In this document: positions 9,849 to 21,046 of the stretch, one piece after another
Position numbering within the stretch: position 1 is the stretch's first letter
How the letters are laid out: every line of letters begins with the position of its first letter
The notes under the pieces: generated by a model
What the model saw: the letters and a program-made list of their open reading frames with translations, nothing else
What the model was told of the DNA's origin: nothing
The model's database searches: none
Position numbers and translations under genes: made by a program
Origin: Ceratobasidium sp. AG-K
Taxonomy: Eukaryota; Basidiomycota; Agaricomycetes; Cantharellales; Ceratobasidiaceae
Length of the DNA: 64,000 nucleotides
Assembly: GCA_037039685.1 (NCBI GenBank)
Contig: JAWNGF010000008.1
Span: 682,001-746,000 of the forward strand
Direction of reading: 5' to 3'

Positions 9849-11831
9849 ATGTCCATTCAGGAAGACGCAGGATCACGCCTTGCAACACCATTATCAACAA
9901 GGAGAGGACCAAGTAGGGCTTCAAGACCTACAAGTTCCCTCAATGAACAAGATATTGCACAAGCACGGGCCGGAGGACCAGCAAGGTCTTGCCCACAAAG
10001 CCAAGCTTCTATGCCTGGAACATTCAATACTGAGAATGTTTCAGTCGTTCAGGAAGAACCTACCATTGTTACTAGGGAACCAGGGGATATTACCAACAAT
10101 CCCACACTGGTCACAATTTGAATCCCAATTTCAAATGCAAGTCCAGGTCCCTCATGTCCACTATGGCCTATGGGATCCAGAAGACAATTTTTTTCCCCCC
10201 AAGCTGAAGCTCACAGGGGCGTATCCCTTGTTCCTATCAGACCACCACCCACACCGCACATTTCCCATGCTCCTCAAGTGCCCCAGATTGGGGGAACCAT
10301 CACCAATGCCGGTCCTATCCAAATAAGCACTCAAGCCGTGACTCCAGTTAACCCAGCACCACCATATGTACCACAAGGGTATTCCCAGCAACCAACAGCA
10401 ACTGAAGGCCAAGACGCCCCTGGGATTCCCAGCTCAAGTTCTAGCTCCAGCAGTAGAACTGTGATTAGCAATCTAGACAACCTTGACAATCTTCACCTTG
10501 GAAGACACAATGCACTCTTAAGGATTATTGATGGAATGAGGATAACAATCGATAGAAGACTCAACGGGTTAGAACAATCCACTCAAGTGTTGGCTAACAA
10601 CCAACAGATCTTCAACGATTCCCTCAACAACCTACAAGGAACCCTCACAGACATCCTTAACACCGCGCGAAACAGTGAACATAACAGCTTCCTGGTTGGA
10701 CAAGACGTAATCCGCCTAAGAAACAAAGTCACAAACACACAAGGACTAGTAAACAATGTGCAGGAAGATCTTAACACCACAAGGCAGGGACAGTTAGCCT
10801 GGAACAAAGCAGTCACCCAAGGACTAGAAGGACTAAGGGGAGACAGAAGGATCGCAATTGAACAAATTAACACCATGCAAGAGGCAATCAACAACATGTG
10901 CGAACAGATGGATGAAGCATCCCTACATGCTGTATCACCTCCCCACCCCGAAGCAGAATCTACCAGACTTGACGAATTGGAACAAAGGTTACGTCAGCTT
11001 ACAGAAAACCCTGACAACAGAAGAGAAACTAGGCGTCCAAAAGTAACTAGACCAGAGGCTTTCGACAGGAAGAAAGGAGAAGGAGCAGAAATGTTCATCA
11101 CCCAAATGGAAAGTTACTTTGTCAGGTTGGGCGACCAATACAGCTCAGGACAAGAACGGATTAGAGAAGCATTAGCCAATTTCAAATTGGATAACAGATC
11201 CACTACACATTGGGCACAGGTGTTGCTACGATCTATGAACAATGGAGTTCCAGACCCAAACCTAAGGTCATGGGAAATGTTCAAAACACACTTCATGGAG
11301 CAATTCAGCGACCCTAACAAGAAAGCCAAGGCAGAGGCTGATATCCGGAAAAGCAAACAGGTCAACTCAGTAGCAAATTATGTGACGGAATTCCGCTTTC
11401 ACATGGTTGATGTCAATTGGGGGGAAGAAGCCCTTATCAACCAATTCAAGGAGGGACTCAAACCAGAAATCAAAACAGAACTAGCACGGTTCAAGCTTTC
11501 CCTTATCAACGAGGATGGAACCGAAAGGCACCTTAACCTTAATCAATGGATCACACTCGCAATCTCCATTGACCAGAAATTGCAACAGATCAAGGCCTCT
11601 ACCAGAAAGAAGACACCCCAATCGACCACTAGCGGGCAAGCCTCTACAAAGCGGCTACCAGACAAAGTGTACAAAGCAAGGATAGCATCAAACCAATGTC
11701 TGAAGTGCAGACAAGAGGGTCACCGTTCACTCAAATGCTCGTCCAAGGAGTGGATAACAACCAAACCCAGTATAAAGGGAAGAGAGGCAACAATCATAGA
11801 GGATTCGGGAAAAGAAGGGGTCTCCCTCTAA
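9849..11831 (+). pseudogene. gag of A1 (nonsense)
   Basis: Capsid/nucleocapsid gene of family A. The ATG at 9849 starts MSIQEDAGSRLATPLS. A TGA at 10119-10121 replaces the CGA (Arg) found in A3 and A4. Beyond it the frame continues through a Ser-rich stretch, a long Asn/Gln-rich coiled-coil region, a retrotransposon gag domain (YFVRLGDQYSSGQERIREAL, FMEQFSDPNKKAKAEADI) and a zinc knuckle CLKCRQEGHRSLKC (C-x2-C-x4-H-x4-C), ending GKEGVSL at 11831. It would form the particle and bind RNA. The frame is otherwise the same 660-residue length as the intact copies. Confidence 0.9.
11807..11813 (+). promoter_or_regulatory. Candidate -1 frameshift site, gag/pol of A1
   Basis: Heptamer G GGA AAA, in the gag frame as X XXY YYZ, 15 bases before the gag stop codon. 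Shifting -1 here enters the pol frame (RRGLPLTVCGETKEP). It is conserved in A2, A3 and A4. Confidence 0.6.
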
Positions 11832-14800
11832 CTGTGTGTGGAGAGACCAAAGAACCGGGGGTGGAAACAATGTACCTTAGAGCAACAAACGAATCAACCA
11901 TTGTCTACACAAGCATCACCAGAATCACAGAACCAATCCCTACTCTCATCGATTCAGGAGCATCAAAAAACTTCATGGACATCTCTTGGGCCCGTTCCAA
12001 CAATATTCCTCTCATTGAACTTCCCTCTCCACAAAAAGTAATTGGCATCCAGGGGAAGGAACTCTCACACCAAATATGTTTCAAAGCCAAGCTAATACTG
12101 GACGTAGAGGGAAAAACCTTCAAACAAATCTTCTTTGCTATGCCTACCGGAGAAACCAAGCTCATCTTAGGACTTGAGTGGTTAGAAGAGGCAAACCCCA
12201 ATATCGACTGGAAAACAAAGCACATATCATGGCAACCAGAACCCATACAAGCAAGAACAGCCTCAATAGACAATCTACCGGAAGAATTCAAGGAATTTGC
12301 TGATGTGTTTAGTGAGGAAAAATTCAAGAGGATCCCGGATCATCGTCCATGCGACTGCACCATTGACTTCAAGGAAGGAGCTGAACTTCCAAAACCGGCT
12401 AGACCAATCCTGCTGTCTCCAGCCGAATCAATTGCACTGAGGGAATACCTAGACGAGGAAATCACAGCCGGAAAAATTTGACCTAGCAAATCTCCCATTG
12501 CTTCACCTTGCTTCTTTGTCAAAAAGCCGGTTGATCCAAAGAATCCAGAAGCAGTACGCCAATTACGGCTTGTTCAAGACCTCAGAGGAGTAAACGCCAT
12601 TACAAAGGACGACAGATTCCCAATGCCCTTAATGGAAGATCTTCTGGATAAAATCAAAGATGTGAAAATTTTCTCCAAGATCAATCTGTGCATGGGTTTC
12701 AACAATATCAGAATCAGGGAAGGGGACGAATGGAAGACGGCTTTCAGAACCAAGGAAGGCCTGTTCGAATACATTGTCATGCCATTTGGACTAAAGAACG
12801 CGCCCACCATATTCCAAAGATACATGAACCACATCTTCCACAACCTTATCGACATATGTGTCATAGTATACATTGACAACATCCTAGTCTTTTCCAAGAA
12901 TAGGAGTCAACATACTGTGGATGTCAGGAAGGTACTGAAGATCTTACTGGATGAAAACCTATTCGCAAAACTCCCGAAATGCGAATTCTTTGTCACCAAA
13001 TTAACATATACTGGACTTGGAATCAGCGATTCCGGGATCTCAATGGAGGAAGAGAAGGTCAGGGCGATAAAGGAATGGAAGGAACTGAAAATGGTCAAGC
13101 AGGTTCAGGCATTCCTAGGATTTGCAAACTTCTACCAAAGATTCGTACCAAATTTTAGCCGATTAGCAAAGCCCTTGACAACCCTGACAAGAGAGGATAA
13201 CAAATGGGAATGGGAGAAGGACCAACAGGAAGCTTTTGACGCCCTGAAAGCAGAAATTAGCAAGGAACCCACACTACGCCACCCTGATCCTGACAAACCT
13301 TTTTTTCTGGAAACAGATGCAAGTGGAGTAGCAATGGGGGCAATTCTGTCTCAAAGTCAAGACGATGGCTACCTACACCCTATAGCGTTCCTGTCAAAAT
13401 CCTTCAACAAGGCCCAGCTCAACTACGATGTCCATGACAAAGAACTTATGGCAATCATAGAATCATTGACACATTGGAGGTTATACCTTGAGGGAACAAA
13501 GAATCCAATCACTATCTACACCAATCACAGGAACCTACAGTTCTGGAAGGAAGCAAGAACGTTCAACTGTTGACATGCGAGATGGTATCAACTACTGGCT
13601 TCCTACAACTTTGATATCATATACCACCCTGGAATCCTTTCGTCTAAACCAGACCTGTTGTCAAGACAATCTGACCATGAGGATATTCCCACACCAGAAC
13701 AGGTGATGATATCTACCAAAAGATTTAAGGGTTTTATGGGGCAAGTGGACACAGACATCATAGTGACTATCAAGGAAGCTCAAGAAACCGATGAAGAACT
13801 GGCAAAAATCAAGGAAATCTGCGATTCAAGGGAAATGTTACCAAAAATTCTGCAACACAGTGCAAAAGATTACGACTTCAAGGAGGGTCTAATATGGTTC
13901 AAGGGAAGAATTTACGTTCCAGAAGGCAAGGAAGCCAGACTTACCATCATGTGGGTACACCACAACTCAAAAATCGCAGGTCATCAAGGACAGGCTAGGA
14001 CGTTGGAACTAATATCAAGAAGATACTTCTGGCCAGGGATGAAGCAAAGCATAAACAGATACGTGGAATCCTGCGAGACTTGCCAATGAACATGGGGATT
14101 GAAATCCATAGTCCCAGCCAAGCCGTTAGAAGTTCCAAAGGGACCCTGGGAGGATATTGCTTTCGACTTCGTGGTAAAGTTACCAAAGTCCAAAGGGTTG
14201 GACAGCATCATGGTAGTAGTGGACCGTTTTTCAAGAATGGCGCATTTCATACCCTGCAAGGAATCTCACACGGCAAGCAATCTTGCAGACCTATTTGTCA
14301 CAAACATTTGGAAACTACACGGTTTCCCAAAAAGCACTATCTCAGACCAGGGGACTACTTTCAATTCAAAACTAATGAAGGCCATCTACGAGAGAATTGG
14401 AACTAGCCCGAGTTTCAGTACTGCCTACCACCCCCAGATGGATGGCATAACGGAAAGAATCAACCAATGGATGGAAGGCTGGCTACGGGCCTTTGTCAAC
14501 TACAGGCAGGACGATTGGGCGGACTTATTACCTATTGCAGAATTCAGTTATAATCTGCAGAAGCACCGTATAACTGGGAATTCCCCTTTCGCTGTTGTCT
14601 ATGGCAGGGAACCACTGTGGAATATCTCATCTGAGGAGACAACGGTCCCTGAAGCAAATAGAATTATGGAAAAATGGCGTAACATCCACAACGAAGCAAT
14701 TGCATCAATGGAGAATCAAGGGCTTCCAGAAGAAAGGCCAAAAAACGAGTACCGAGAAGGGGATTTAGTATGGTTGTTAGGGAAAAACATACAAACAAAG

Positions 14801-15526
14801 AGACCCTCAAAGAAGCTGGATAACAAGAAGCATGGGCCATTTGTTGTGAAGCAACGGATAGGATCACACACTTATGAGCTCATTTTGCCAACAACGATGA
14901 GGGTACACCCTGTTTTCCATATCGACTTGCTCAGCCCTTACATGGAAGACACGGAATTCAAACAAAACCAGCCCCAACTGCTGCTGATCATTACTGATGG
15001 AGGAGAAGAGGAATATGAAGTAGAAAAGATCTTGGACTGGAAGGAGACAAAGGATGGACTTTTTTACAGGGTCAGATGGAAGGGTTACGGGGATGAAGAA
15101 GACACAGAGCAAAGGGCAGAAGATTTTGGTCACCTATCCAAGATCATCAAGGACTTTCTACACCAACACCCCGAAGCTCCCACACCTTCTAACTATGTTC
15201 CAAGAAAGATAAAAGGCAGGGGGGGCGCAACCGGTAGTGATATCTGCAAAACTTGCTCATACTCCGCTACAAACTTCCACTTATCCGCTCTCAACCTTTT
15301 TTGCTCTACACAATGCCTGCTGTTACCCGCTCCACCATTGCCAACAACCTTGTCCGTGTCCTCAATGGACCGGCATTTGCCATGGCAAGAATTCTTGATG
15401 CGGGAGCAGCCCTCTACGTGTTTAAAAGGTCGCAGCAAGGCCCAGGCAGTATGCAGTTCCGGGCGTCAGACGACATACTCCACTCAGACTTGGGGGAGTT
15501 CCAATGGGTCGGAAAAAAATGGCTGA
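11814..15526 (+). pseudogene. pol of A1 (multiple stops, RT active site changed)
   Basis: Polyprotein in the -1 frame after gag: aspartic protease (LIDSGASKNFMD), reverse transcriptase, RNase H (FFLETDASGVAMGAILSQ), integrase zinc finger (HHNSKIAGHQGQART, ESCETCQ), DDE integrase core, and a chromodomain (EEEYEVEKILDWKETKDG, FYRVRWKGYG). Stops at 12479-12481, 13571-13573 and 14087-14089 are all TGA where sister copies have CGA. The RT catalytic box reads YIDN instead of YIDD (12878-12880, GAC to AAC). The frame stays open past the chromodomain to 15526, over the start of ORF3. It is non-functional. Confidence 0.92.
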
Positions 15527-16077
15527 CAAGGATGCAACTCCAACGAAAGGACATTTTTGTTTGTTGAGGATGCGCTGCATTCCAAGTCTCGGAGGTCATC
15601 CTCCTCTCCACCCATATGCTCGGAGTCGTTGAATGGGGACAAGAGGGGGCGTACTTGAGCGAGTGGGTACCAGGTTATGACGGAAGACAACCAACGCTCC
15701 GACCTAGGTGGAACAACGCCTGGGACGCCAACTACAAAAGGGACCTGAGCGACTGGAAGTTGGAGAGGGGAAGGTACCAGAAGGAAAAATTTGAATGGGC
15801 ACCGAACTGGTGGAAGTGGGAGGAGGCAGATGTGTCAGCATGGAAGGAGGCAGAACCGGATGTGCGACAATGGGATGAGGAGTTTGTGGAGGCTCAGAAG
15901 AGGGTTTTGGACTGGTCAAAGGCCGACTGGACGAAGGAGGAGACATGGGAAGAGTGGGAAAAGTTCTTGGATGAAGCAGGTAACACTGTGTTCAACCCCA
16001 TTGATTTGACCATCGAAGAGGACGAGGGGCTGGAAGAACACTTGCTCGCAAACAGCAAGGATTGCGAGATCCAGTAG
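15313..16077 (+). pseudogene. ORF3 of A1 (nonsense)
   Basis: Third gene of the element, in a different frame from pol and overlapping its tail. It begins MPAVTRSTIANNLVRVLNGP and reaches KDIFVC, where a TGA (15565-15567) replaces the CGA of the CRGC motif seen in A2-A4. The frame then resumes with CAAFQVSEVILLSTHMLGVV and a Trp-rich acidic tail, ending at 16077. Function unknown; see the intact copy in A4. Confidence 0.8.
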
Positions 16078-16119
16078 AGCCCATCCAGGTCCCCTAGACA
16101 GACTCTTAGGGGGGAGTAA

Positions 16120-16576
16120 TGTTGTGAGCCAGCTCCCTCCATTGGACTCGCCTGTTGTCGTGCCCGCCTGTATCTCTCTTTGTGTTGCGTTTCCGTTTCC
16201 GTTTGCCGTGTTGCCACCTTCTTGTGGTTCCTTCTGTTACACTATGTAATGCGGCTGTGCTTTTGTACGAGTCATGTCTGTTCATACAGCATGACTCACA
16301 TGGACACTCCTGATTGGTTGACTTGCTTGACTCGTGTGGCTGTGTGTGTATGACTCGGCCACTTCTCGAATATATATAGAGGACCAACAAGCCTGGTAAC
16401 CCCAGCTTGTTTTGTCTTGTCAAAACATCCCTTTCAAGTGACACTTAGAACCACCCCTACCCTTTAGAGCCTACAGACACTTAAGTGTGTTGTGGTTCAA
16501 GAGGTCACTTAGGTCTTAGTGCCGTCCACTCTCCCTCACAGCTTGTCTCATAGCCACTAAGAAGTAGCTTACAACA
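16120..16576 (+). repeat. 3' LTR of A1
   Basis: 457 bp, TGTTGTGAGC to TTACAACA, preceded by the purine tract aggggggagtaa and followed by gtccc. Confidence 0.93.
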
Positions 16577-16751
16577 GTCCCGTCTTGGGGGCTACATAAT
16601 CAAAATCCTCTGTTTCATAGTACTTTGAGTAAATACAGCATGCAGTACTGGGATGAATCCCAAGCTCAGCTCCAATGTCAGAACACTGCTCCCATGCCTT
16701 CCGCCAATCAACAACACAAGCTTTAGTGGCTGCAGACATGTACTTTGGCAT
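16577..16751 (-). pseudogene. Tc1 transposase, N-terminal fragment
   Basis: Encodes MPKYMSAATKACVVDWRKAW and CSDIGAELGIHPSTACCIYS, a paired-like helix-turn-helix DNA-binding domain that would bind the terminal repeats. The frame reaches YVAPKTG and is then cut by the A1 insertion. The duplicated gtccc (16577-16581) lets it continue exactly into GRPCKIGD at 9364, so both pieces were one gene before insertion. Expression from the intact protein is no longer possible. Confidence 0.85.
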
Positions 16752-16843
16752 GAGAAGACGTTATATAGTTGGATAGAGCACAAAGGATGGTCTGAATTAT
16801 GTCATGGGCAGCACTGAAAGTATGTGGGGCGGAATCCTTGAGT

Positions 16844-17057
16844 AAACCCAAAAAAGAAATGCACAGCCACTGATTCACTAATTTTGTTTTATACCACTCA
16901 TTGTGTCACATAGCAAGCTTATATTGTGTATATACGATCTACAAGTACATTTGCACACTTTCTATTAGCAACACTAAGTGATTTGGCTGACTGAGTGAGC
17001 ATCACTGAGATTGCACACCAAAACTGGTCATGTGTGCATTTCTTTTTTGGCTCAGTG
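16844..17057 (-). repeat. Right 214-bp terminal inverted repeat of the Tc1-like element
   Basis: Inverted match to 8234-8447, ending GGCTCAGTG before TA. The inner boundary is aaacccaaaaaagaaatgca. Confidence 0.85.
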
Positions 17058-17154
17058 TATAGTCACATTGGTACCAAGGGGATGGAAATCTGCTGGCTGG
17101 TTCAAAAGTTTGTCCCAAAATGGGTATGTTAGTCAGGTATATCAAATTGCCTAT

Positions 17155-17641
17155 TGTCGTGACCCGTCCCTCCCTCTGTCTCTGTTTGCGGACTCGTGGC
17201 TTGCACTGGTGCCTTAGGCCCCTTTCCTCTCCTCTGCGCCCTCTCCCTTGTTTAGTAAGGTGTATGGATGTTGTGTCACCATGAGTCATATGACTCATGC
17301 TGTTTTCTATTGGCTGGCCTGTGCAGCCCCCTTCATGACTCGGACTTTGACTCAGACTCGTGACTCATGTACATACTATGACTCACTTGTCCTTTGAGTA
17401 TATATACCGGCTTGCAAGCATGGTCATCCCCAGCTTGCTTCGCCTCGTCAACTCTCCCTGCAGTGTGATCAGAGGCACTTGGCTACTTAGCCCTTAGCGC
17501 AGCCACTTGGACTTAGGAGCTAGTGACTTGTACTGACAAGACTAGCGTTTGTCCACCTTAGTGATAGAGTCTTAGAAGACTTATCACACATCTCAAAGGC
17601 CATTAGTGGTCGTCAACCATAGGCATTAGCAGGTTGCGACA
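17155..17641 (+). repeat. 5' LTR of B1
   Basis: 487 bp, TGTCGTGACC to GTTGCGACA. Ends and internal blocks around the self-primer motif resemble family A LTRs, so the families are related. Confidence 0.93.
17282..17406 (+). promoter_or_regulatory. Cluster of TGACTCA sites and TATA box in B-type LTR
   Basis: Five exact TGACTCA sites on either strand (17282-17288, 17291-17297, 17348-17354, 17361-17367, 17379-17385), plus TGACTCG variants, lie directly before TATATATA at about 17399-17406. TGACTCA is the core binding site of Gcn4/AP-1-type bZIP factors. The cluster is repeated in the other B LTRs. Confidence 0.55.
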
Positions 17642-17643
17642 TT

Positions 17644-17655
17644 GCAAAGCAAGCT
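17644..17655 (+). promoter_or_regulatory. Self-primer binding site of B1
   Basis: GCAAAGCAAGCT pairs with AGCTTGCTTCGC at 17432-17443 in the LTR (11 of 12 bases), which lies about 33 bp after the TATA box. In B2 the pairing is complete. Confidence 0.72.
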
Positions 17656-17698
17656 CTTAGTACACTGAGCCACGAGAAAAACAAAGTCACGTGACGAC

Positions 17699-17959
17699 AT
17701 GGACAATCAATCCTCAAGCGCAGCGTCTCGAAGGAGCGAGGCTCCAACAGCGACAATAGTCGAAATCCGATCAAACCCCTCAAGAGGAGCAAGAGAACGA
17801 GCAGGTGACTGGACGGCACCACTTAGAAGCGGCAGCCGCGCGTCAAGACCCCCTTCTACCAGCGTCCCAGGAGGAATCGGCAACATCATCGAAACATCAG
17901 GAACTCAAGAAGAAACTAGGATTTCAAACGAGCAAAGGTCCACCTCACCAACAGTTTGA
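17699..17959 (+). pseudogene. gag of B1, 5' fragment
   Basis: N-terminal piece of the B gag, MDNQSSSAASRRSEAPTATI onward, a Ser/Arg/Pro-rich low-complexity segment. TGA at 17957-17959 replaces CGA (Arg in B2). A2 inserted here, and its agtag duplication starts at 17959. The gene resumes at 32399. Confidence 0.9.
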
Positions 17960-17963
17960 GTAG

Positions 17964-18418
17964 TGTCGTAAGCTTCTTCTTGGTGGCTATGAGACAAGCC
18001 GTGATGGAGAGTGGACGGCACTAAGACCTAAGTGACCTCTTGAACCGCAACACACTTAAGTGTCTGTAGGCTCTTGAGGGTAGGGGTGGTTCAGAGTGTC
18101 ACTCAGAGGGGATGTTTGACGAGACAAAACACGCTGGGGTTACCAGGCTTGTTGGTCCTCTATATATATTCAAAAGGAGGCCGAGTCATACAGAGCGTAG
18201 CCACATGAGTCAAAGCAGTCTACCAAACAGGAGTGTCCATGTGAGTCATGCTGTATAAACAGACATGACTCGTACAAAGCACAGCCGCGTTACACAATGT
18301 AACAGAATAACCACAAGGAGGTGGCAACACGGCAAACAGAAACGGAAACACAACACAAAGAAGGGAACAGGCAGGCGAGACAACAGGCGAGGCCGATGGA
18401 GTGAGCTGGCTCACGACA
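17964..18418 (-). repeat. 3' LTR of A2
   Basis: 455 bp in minus orientation, bounded by TGTCGTAAGC and GCTCACGACA as read on the plus strand. Confidence 0.93.
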
Positions 18419-18459
18419 TTACTCCCCCTTATGAGTCCATTTGGGGGACCTGAATGGAC

Positions 18460-19224
18460 TTACTGCACCGCGCAGTCCCTTCCCTTCCTCAGCATGAGCT
18501 CCTCAAGCCCTTCGTCTTCCTCCAAGGTCAGGTCGATGGGATTGAACACGGTGTTCCCCGGTTCGTCCGAGAACTTCTCCCACTCTTCCCATGTCTCCTC
18601 CTTAGTCCAGTCAGCCTTGGACCAGTCCAAAACCCTCTCCTGAGCCTCCACAAACTCCTTGTCCCATTGTCGCACGTCTGGTTCTGTCTCCTTCCATGCT
18701 GACACGTCCACTTCCTCCCACTTCCACCAGTTTGGCGCCCACTCGAACTTCTCCTTTTGGTATCTTCCCCTCTCCAGCTTCCAGTCGCTCAGGTCCTGCT
18801 CGTAGTTGGCATCCCAAGCATCGTCCCACTTTGGTCGGAGTGTTGGAGGCCTTCCTTCGTATCCCGGTACCCACTCGCTGGAATAAGCCCCTTCTTGTCC
18901 CCACTCGACGACTCCGAGCATATGGGTGGACAGGAGGACCACCTCCGAGACCTGGAACGCTGTGCACCCTCGACATACGAAGATATCCTTTCGTAGGAGT
19001 TGCATTCGTGTCGGCCACTTTTTTCCGACCCATTGGAACTCCCCCAGGTCTGAGTGGAGGATGTCATCCGACGCCCTGAATTGCATTCTGCCGGAGCTTT
19101 GCTGCGACCTTTTGAAGACGTAGAGGGCAGCTCCAGCATCGAGGATTCTTGCCGTAGCAAACGCGGGTCCGTCAAGGACGCGAACGAGGTTGTTGGTGAT
19201 GGTGGAGCGGGTAACGGCAGGCAT
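18460..19224 (-). CDS. ORF3 of A2 (intact, function unknown)
   Basis: 254 codons from ATG at 19224-19222 (MPAVTRSTITNNLVRVLDGP). It carries the shared features of ORF3: the LGEFQWVGKKW segment, FVCRGCTAFQVSEVVLLS, and a C-terminal half rich in Trp and acidic residues (WEEVDVSAWKETEPDVRQW, SKADWTKEETWEEWEKF). It lies between the chromodomain end of pol and the 3' LTR, in a different frame from the pol tail that overlaps its first two thirds. No membrane segment or signal peptide is visible, so it is not a typical envelope gene. Being open here while sequence around it has diverged suggests selection. I do not recognise a domain. Confidence 0.75.
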   Translation of the reverse strand: MPAVTRSTITNNLVRVLDGPAFATARILDAGAALYVFKRSQQSSGRMQFRASDDILHSDLGEFQWVGKKWPTRMQLLRKDIFVCRGCTAFQVSEVVLLSTHMLGVVEWGQEGAYSSEWVPGYEGRPPTLRPKWDDAWDANYEQDLSDWKLERGRYQKEKFEWAPNWWKWEEVDVSAWKETEPDVRQWDKEFVEAQERVLDWSKADWTKEETWEEWEKFSDEPGNTVFNPIDLTLEEDEGLEELMLRKGRDCAVQ

Positions 19225-20536
19225 TGTTGGGAGCAAAAGAGATTTAGAGCGTAGAGTTGGGAGTGAGGTTTGGAGTAGTAGCAAGTTTTCCAGATGTCAC
19301 TACCGACTGCGCCCCCTTTGCCTTTTATCTTTCCTGGAACGTAGTTAGATGGTGTGGGAGCCCCGGGGTGTCGGCGTAGAAAGTCCTTGATGATCTTGGA
19401 TAGATGTCCAAAATCTTCTGCCTTCTGTTCCGTGTCTTCTTCGTCTCCATATCCCTTCCATCTGACCCTGTAAAAAAGACCATCCTTTGTCTCCTTCCAG
19501 TCCAGAATCTTTTCCACTTCGTATTCTTCTTCTCCTTCTTCAGTAATGACTGGCGGCGGTCGGGGTTGGTTTCGCTTGAACTCCGTGTCTTCTATGTAAG
19601 GGCTGAGCAAGTCGATGTGGAAAACAGGGTGCACCCTCATTGTTGCTGGTAGTGTGAGCTCATAAGCGTGTGACCCTATCTTTCGTTTCACAACAAATGG
19701 CCCGTGCTTTTTGTTATCCAGCTTTTTTGAGGGTTTTTTTGTTTGAATGTTCTTTCCCAACAGCCATACTAGATCTCCTTCCTGGTACTCGTTCCTTGGT
19801 TCTTCTTCCAGGAGCCTTTGGCTTTCCATAGATGCAATTGCTTCGTCGTGGATTTTATGCCATCTTTCCGTGATGTTGTTTGCTTCTGGAACTGCTGATT
19901 CTTCTGCTGAGATGTTCCATAGTGGTTCCCTGCCATAGACAATTTTGAAAGGGGAACTACCCGTTACGCGGTGCTTCTGTAGATTATAGCTGAATTCCGC
20001 TATCGGTAGCAAGTCCGCCCAATCATCCTGTCGGTGGTTGACAAATGATCGTAGCCAGCCTTCCATCCATTGATTGATTCTCTCCGTTATTCCATCTGTT
20101 TGGGGGTGGTAGGCCGTACTGAAACCTGGGTTAGTTCCAATTTTCTCATAAATTGCTTTCATAAGTTTGGAATTGAAAGTAGTCCCTCGGTCTGAGATTG
20201 TGCTCTTTGGAAAACCGTGCAATTTCCAAACATTTGTGACAAAAAGATTTGCAAGGTCGCTTGCCGTGTGAGATTCTTTGCAGGGTATGAAATGCGCCAT
20301 TCTTGAGAATCGGTCCACCACTACTAAGATGCTATCTGCTCCTTTTGATCTTGGTAATTTCACAACGAAGTCGAATGCTATGTCTTCCCATGGTCCTTTT
20401 GGAATTTCCAGAGGTTTGATCGGAACGATTGATTTTGATCCCTTTGTTCGTTGGCAGGATTCGCAGGATTCCACATATCTGTTTATGCTCTGCTTCATCC
20501 CTGGCCAGAAGTATCTTCTCGATATCAATTCCATTG
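18789..20536 (-). pseudogene. pol of A2, 3' part (integrase core and chromodomain)
   Basis: Continues the pol fragment at 27766-29937 after the A3 insertion. It reads MELISRRYFWPGMKQSINRY and ESCESCQ (second half of the integrase zinc finger), the DDE core (AFDFVVKLPRSKG, TISDRGTTFNSKL, YHPQTDGITERINQW) and the chromodomain (YEVEKILDWKETKDGLFYRV). The frame stays open past the chromodomain to 18789 across ORF3. No stop was found in the coding domains; it is broken only by A3. Confidence 0.9.
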
Positions 20537-21004
20537 TGTCGTAAGCTTCTTCTTGGTGGCTATGAGACAAGCCGCGATGGAGAGTGGACGGCACTAAGAC
20601 CTAAGTGACCTCTTGAACCGCAACACACTTAAGTGTCTGTAGGCTCTTGAGGGTAGGGGTGGTTCAAAGTGTCACTCAAAGGGGATGTTTTGACGAGACA
20701 AAACAAGCTGGGGTTACCAGGCTTGTTGGTCCTCTATATATATTCAGAAAAGCGGCCGAGTCATACAAGGCAAAGCCACACGAGTCATACAAGACAGCCA
20801 GTCAGGAGTGTCCATGTGAGTCATGCTGTATGAACAGACATGACTCGTACAAAGCACAGCCGCGTTACACAATGTAACAGATAACCACAAGGACGTGGCA
20901 ACGCGGCACAGGAAAAGACAAACAACATACAAACAGAACAACAAAGAAGAGAACAGAGGGGCAAGACGTAAGATGAGACCGATGGAGTGAGCTAGCTCAC
21001 AACA
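20537..21004 (-). repeat. 3' LTR of A3
   Basis: 468 bp in minus orientation, ending GCTCACAACA. The three differences from its partner are A here for G there, two of them in CpG. Confidence 0.93.
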
Positions 21005-21046
21005 TTACTCCCCCCTAAGAGTCCATTTGGGGGACCTGAATGGACT

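Larger units (their letters stand above)
9370..16576 (+). mobile_element. Ty3/Gypsy chromovirus A1 (family A)
   Basis: 7.2-kb LTR retrotransposon inserted in the Tc1 transposase gene with a gtccc duplication (9365-9369 and 16577-16581). Order: LTR, gag, pol, ORF3, purine tract, LTR. The two LTRs differ at roughly 16 of 457 sites by eye, the most of any pair here, and five CGA to TGA stops plus a lost RT aspartate mark it as the oldest and most decayed copy. Confidence 0.95.
8234..17057 (-). mobile_element. Tc1-like DNA transposon, interrupted by retrotransposon A1
   Basis: Bounded by TA at 8232-8233 and 17058-17059. The ends are CACTGAGCCAAAAAAGAAAT and its inverted copy, within 214-bp terminal inverted repeats (8234-8447 and 16844-17057). 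After removing A1 and its 5-bp duplication, 1612 bp remain, a normal size for a Tc1 element. It carries a minus-strand DD34E transposase gene, now split and carrying two stops, so it is inactive. Confidence 0.9.

Noticed and set aside
11905..12327. Recurrent antisense open frames of ~140 codons opposite pol (also 24797-25219 and 42691-43113)
   Set aside because: They are shadows of the conserved pol coding sequence and are explained by its codon usage.
16569..17641. Possible long direct relation between A and B LTRs as one family
   Set aside because: They share ends and the self-primer block, but lengths, most of the sequence, and the gag and pol proteins are clearly different, so two families are kept.
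20647..20877. Open frame MRVGVVQSVTQRG... repeated at 27408 and 46872
   Set aside because: It lies inside the A-type LTR, overlapping promoter and R regions, and is broken in other LTR copies.
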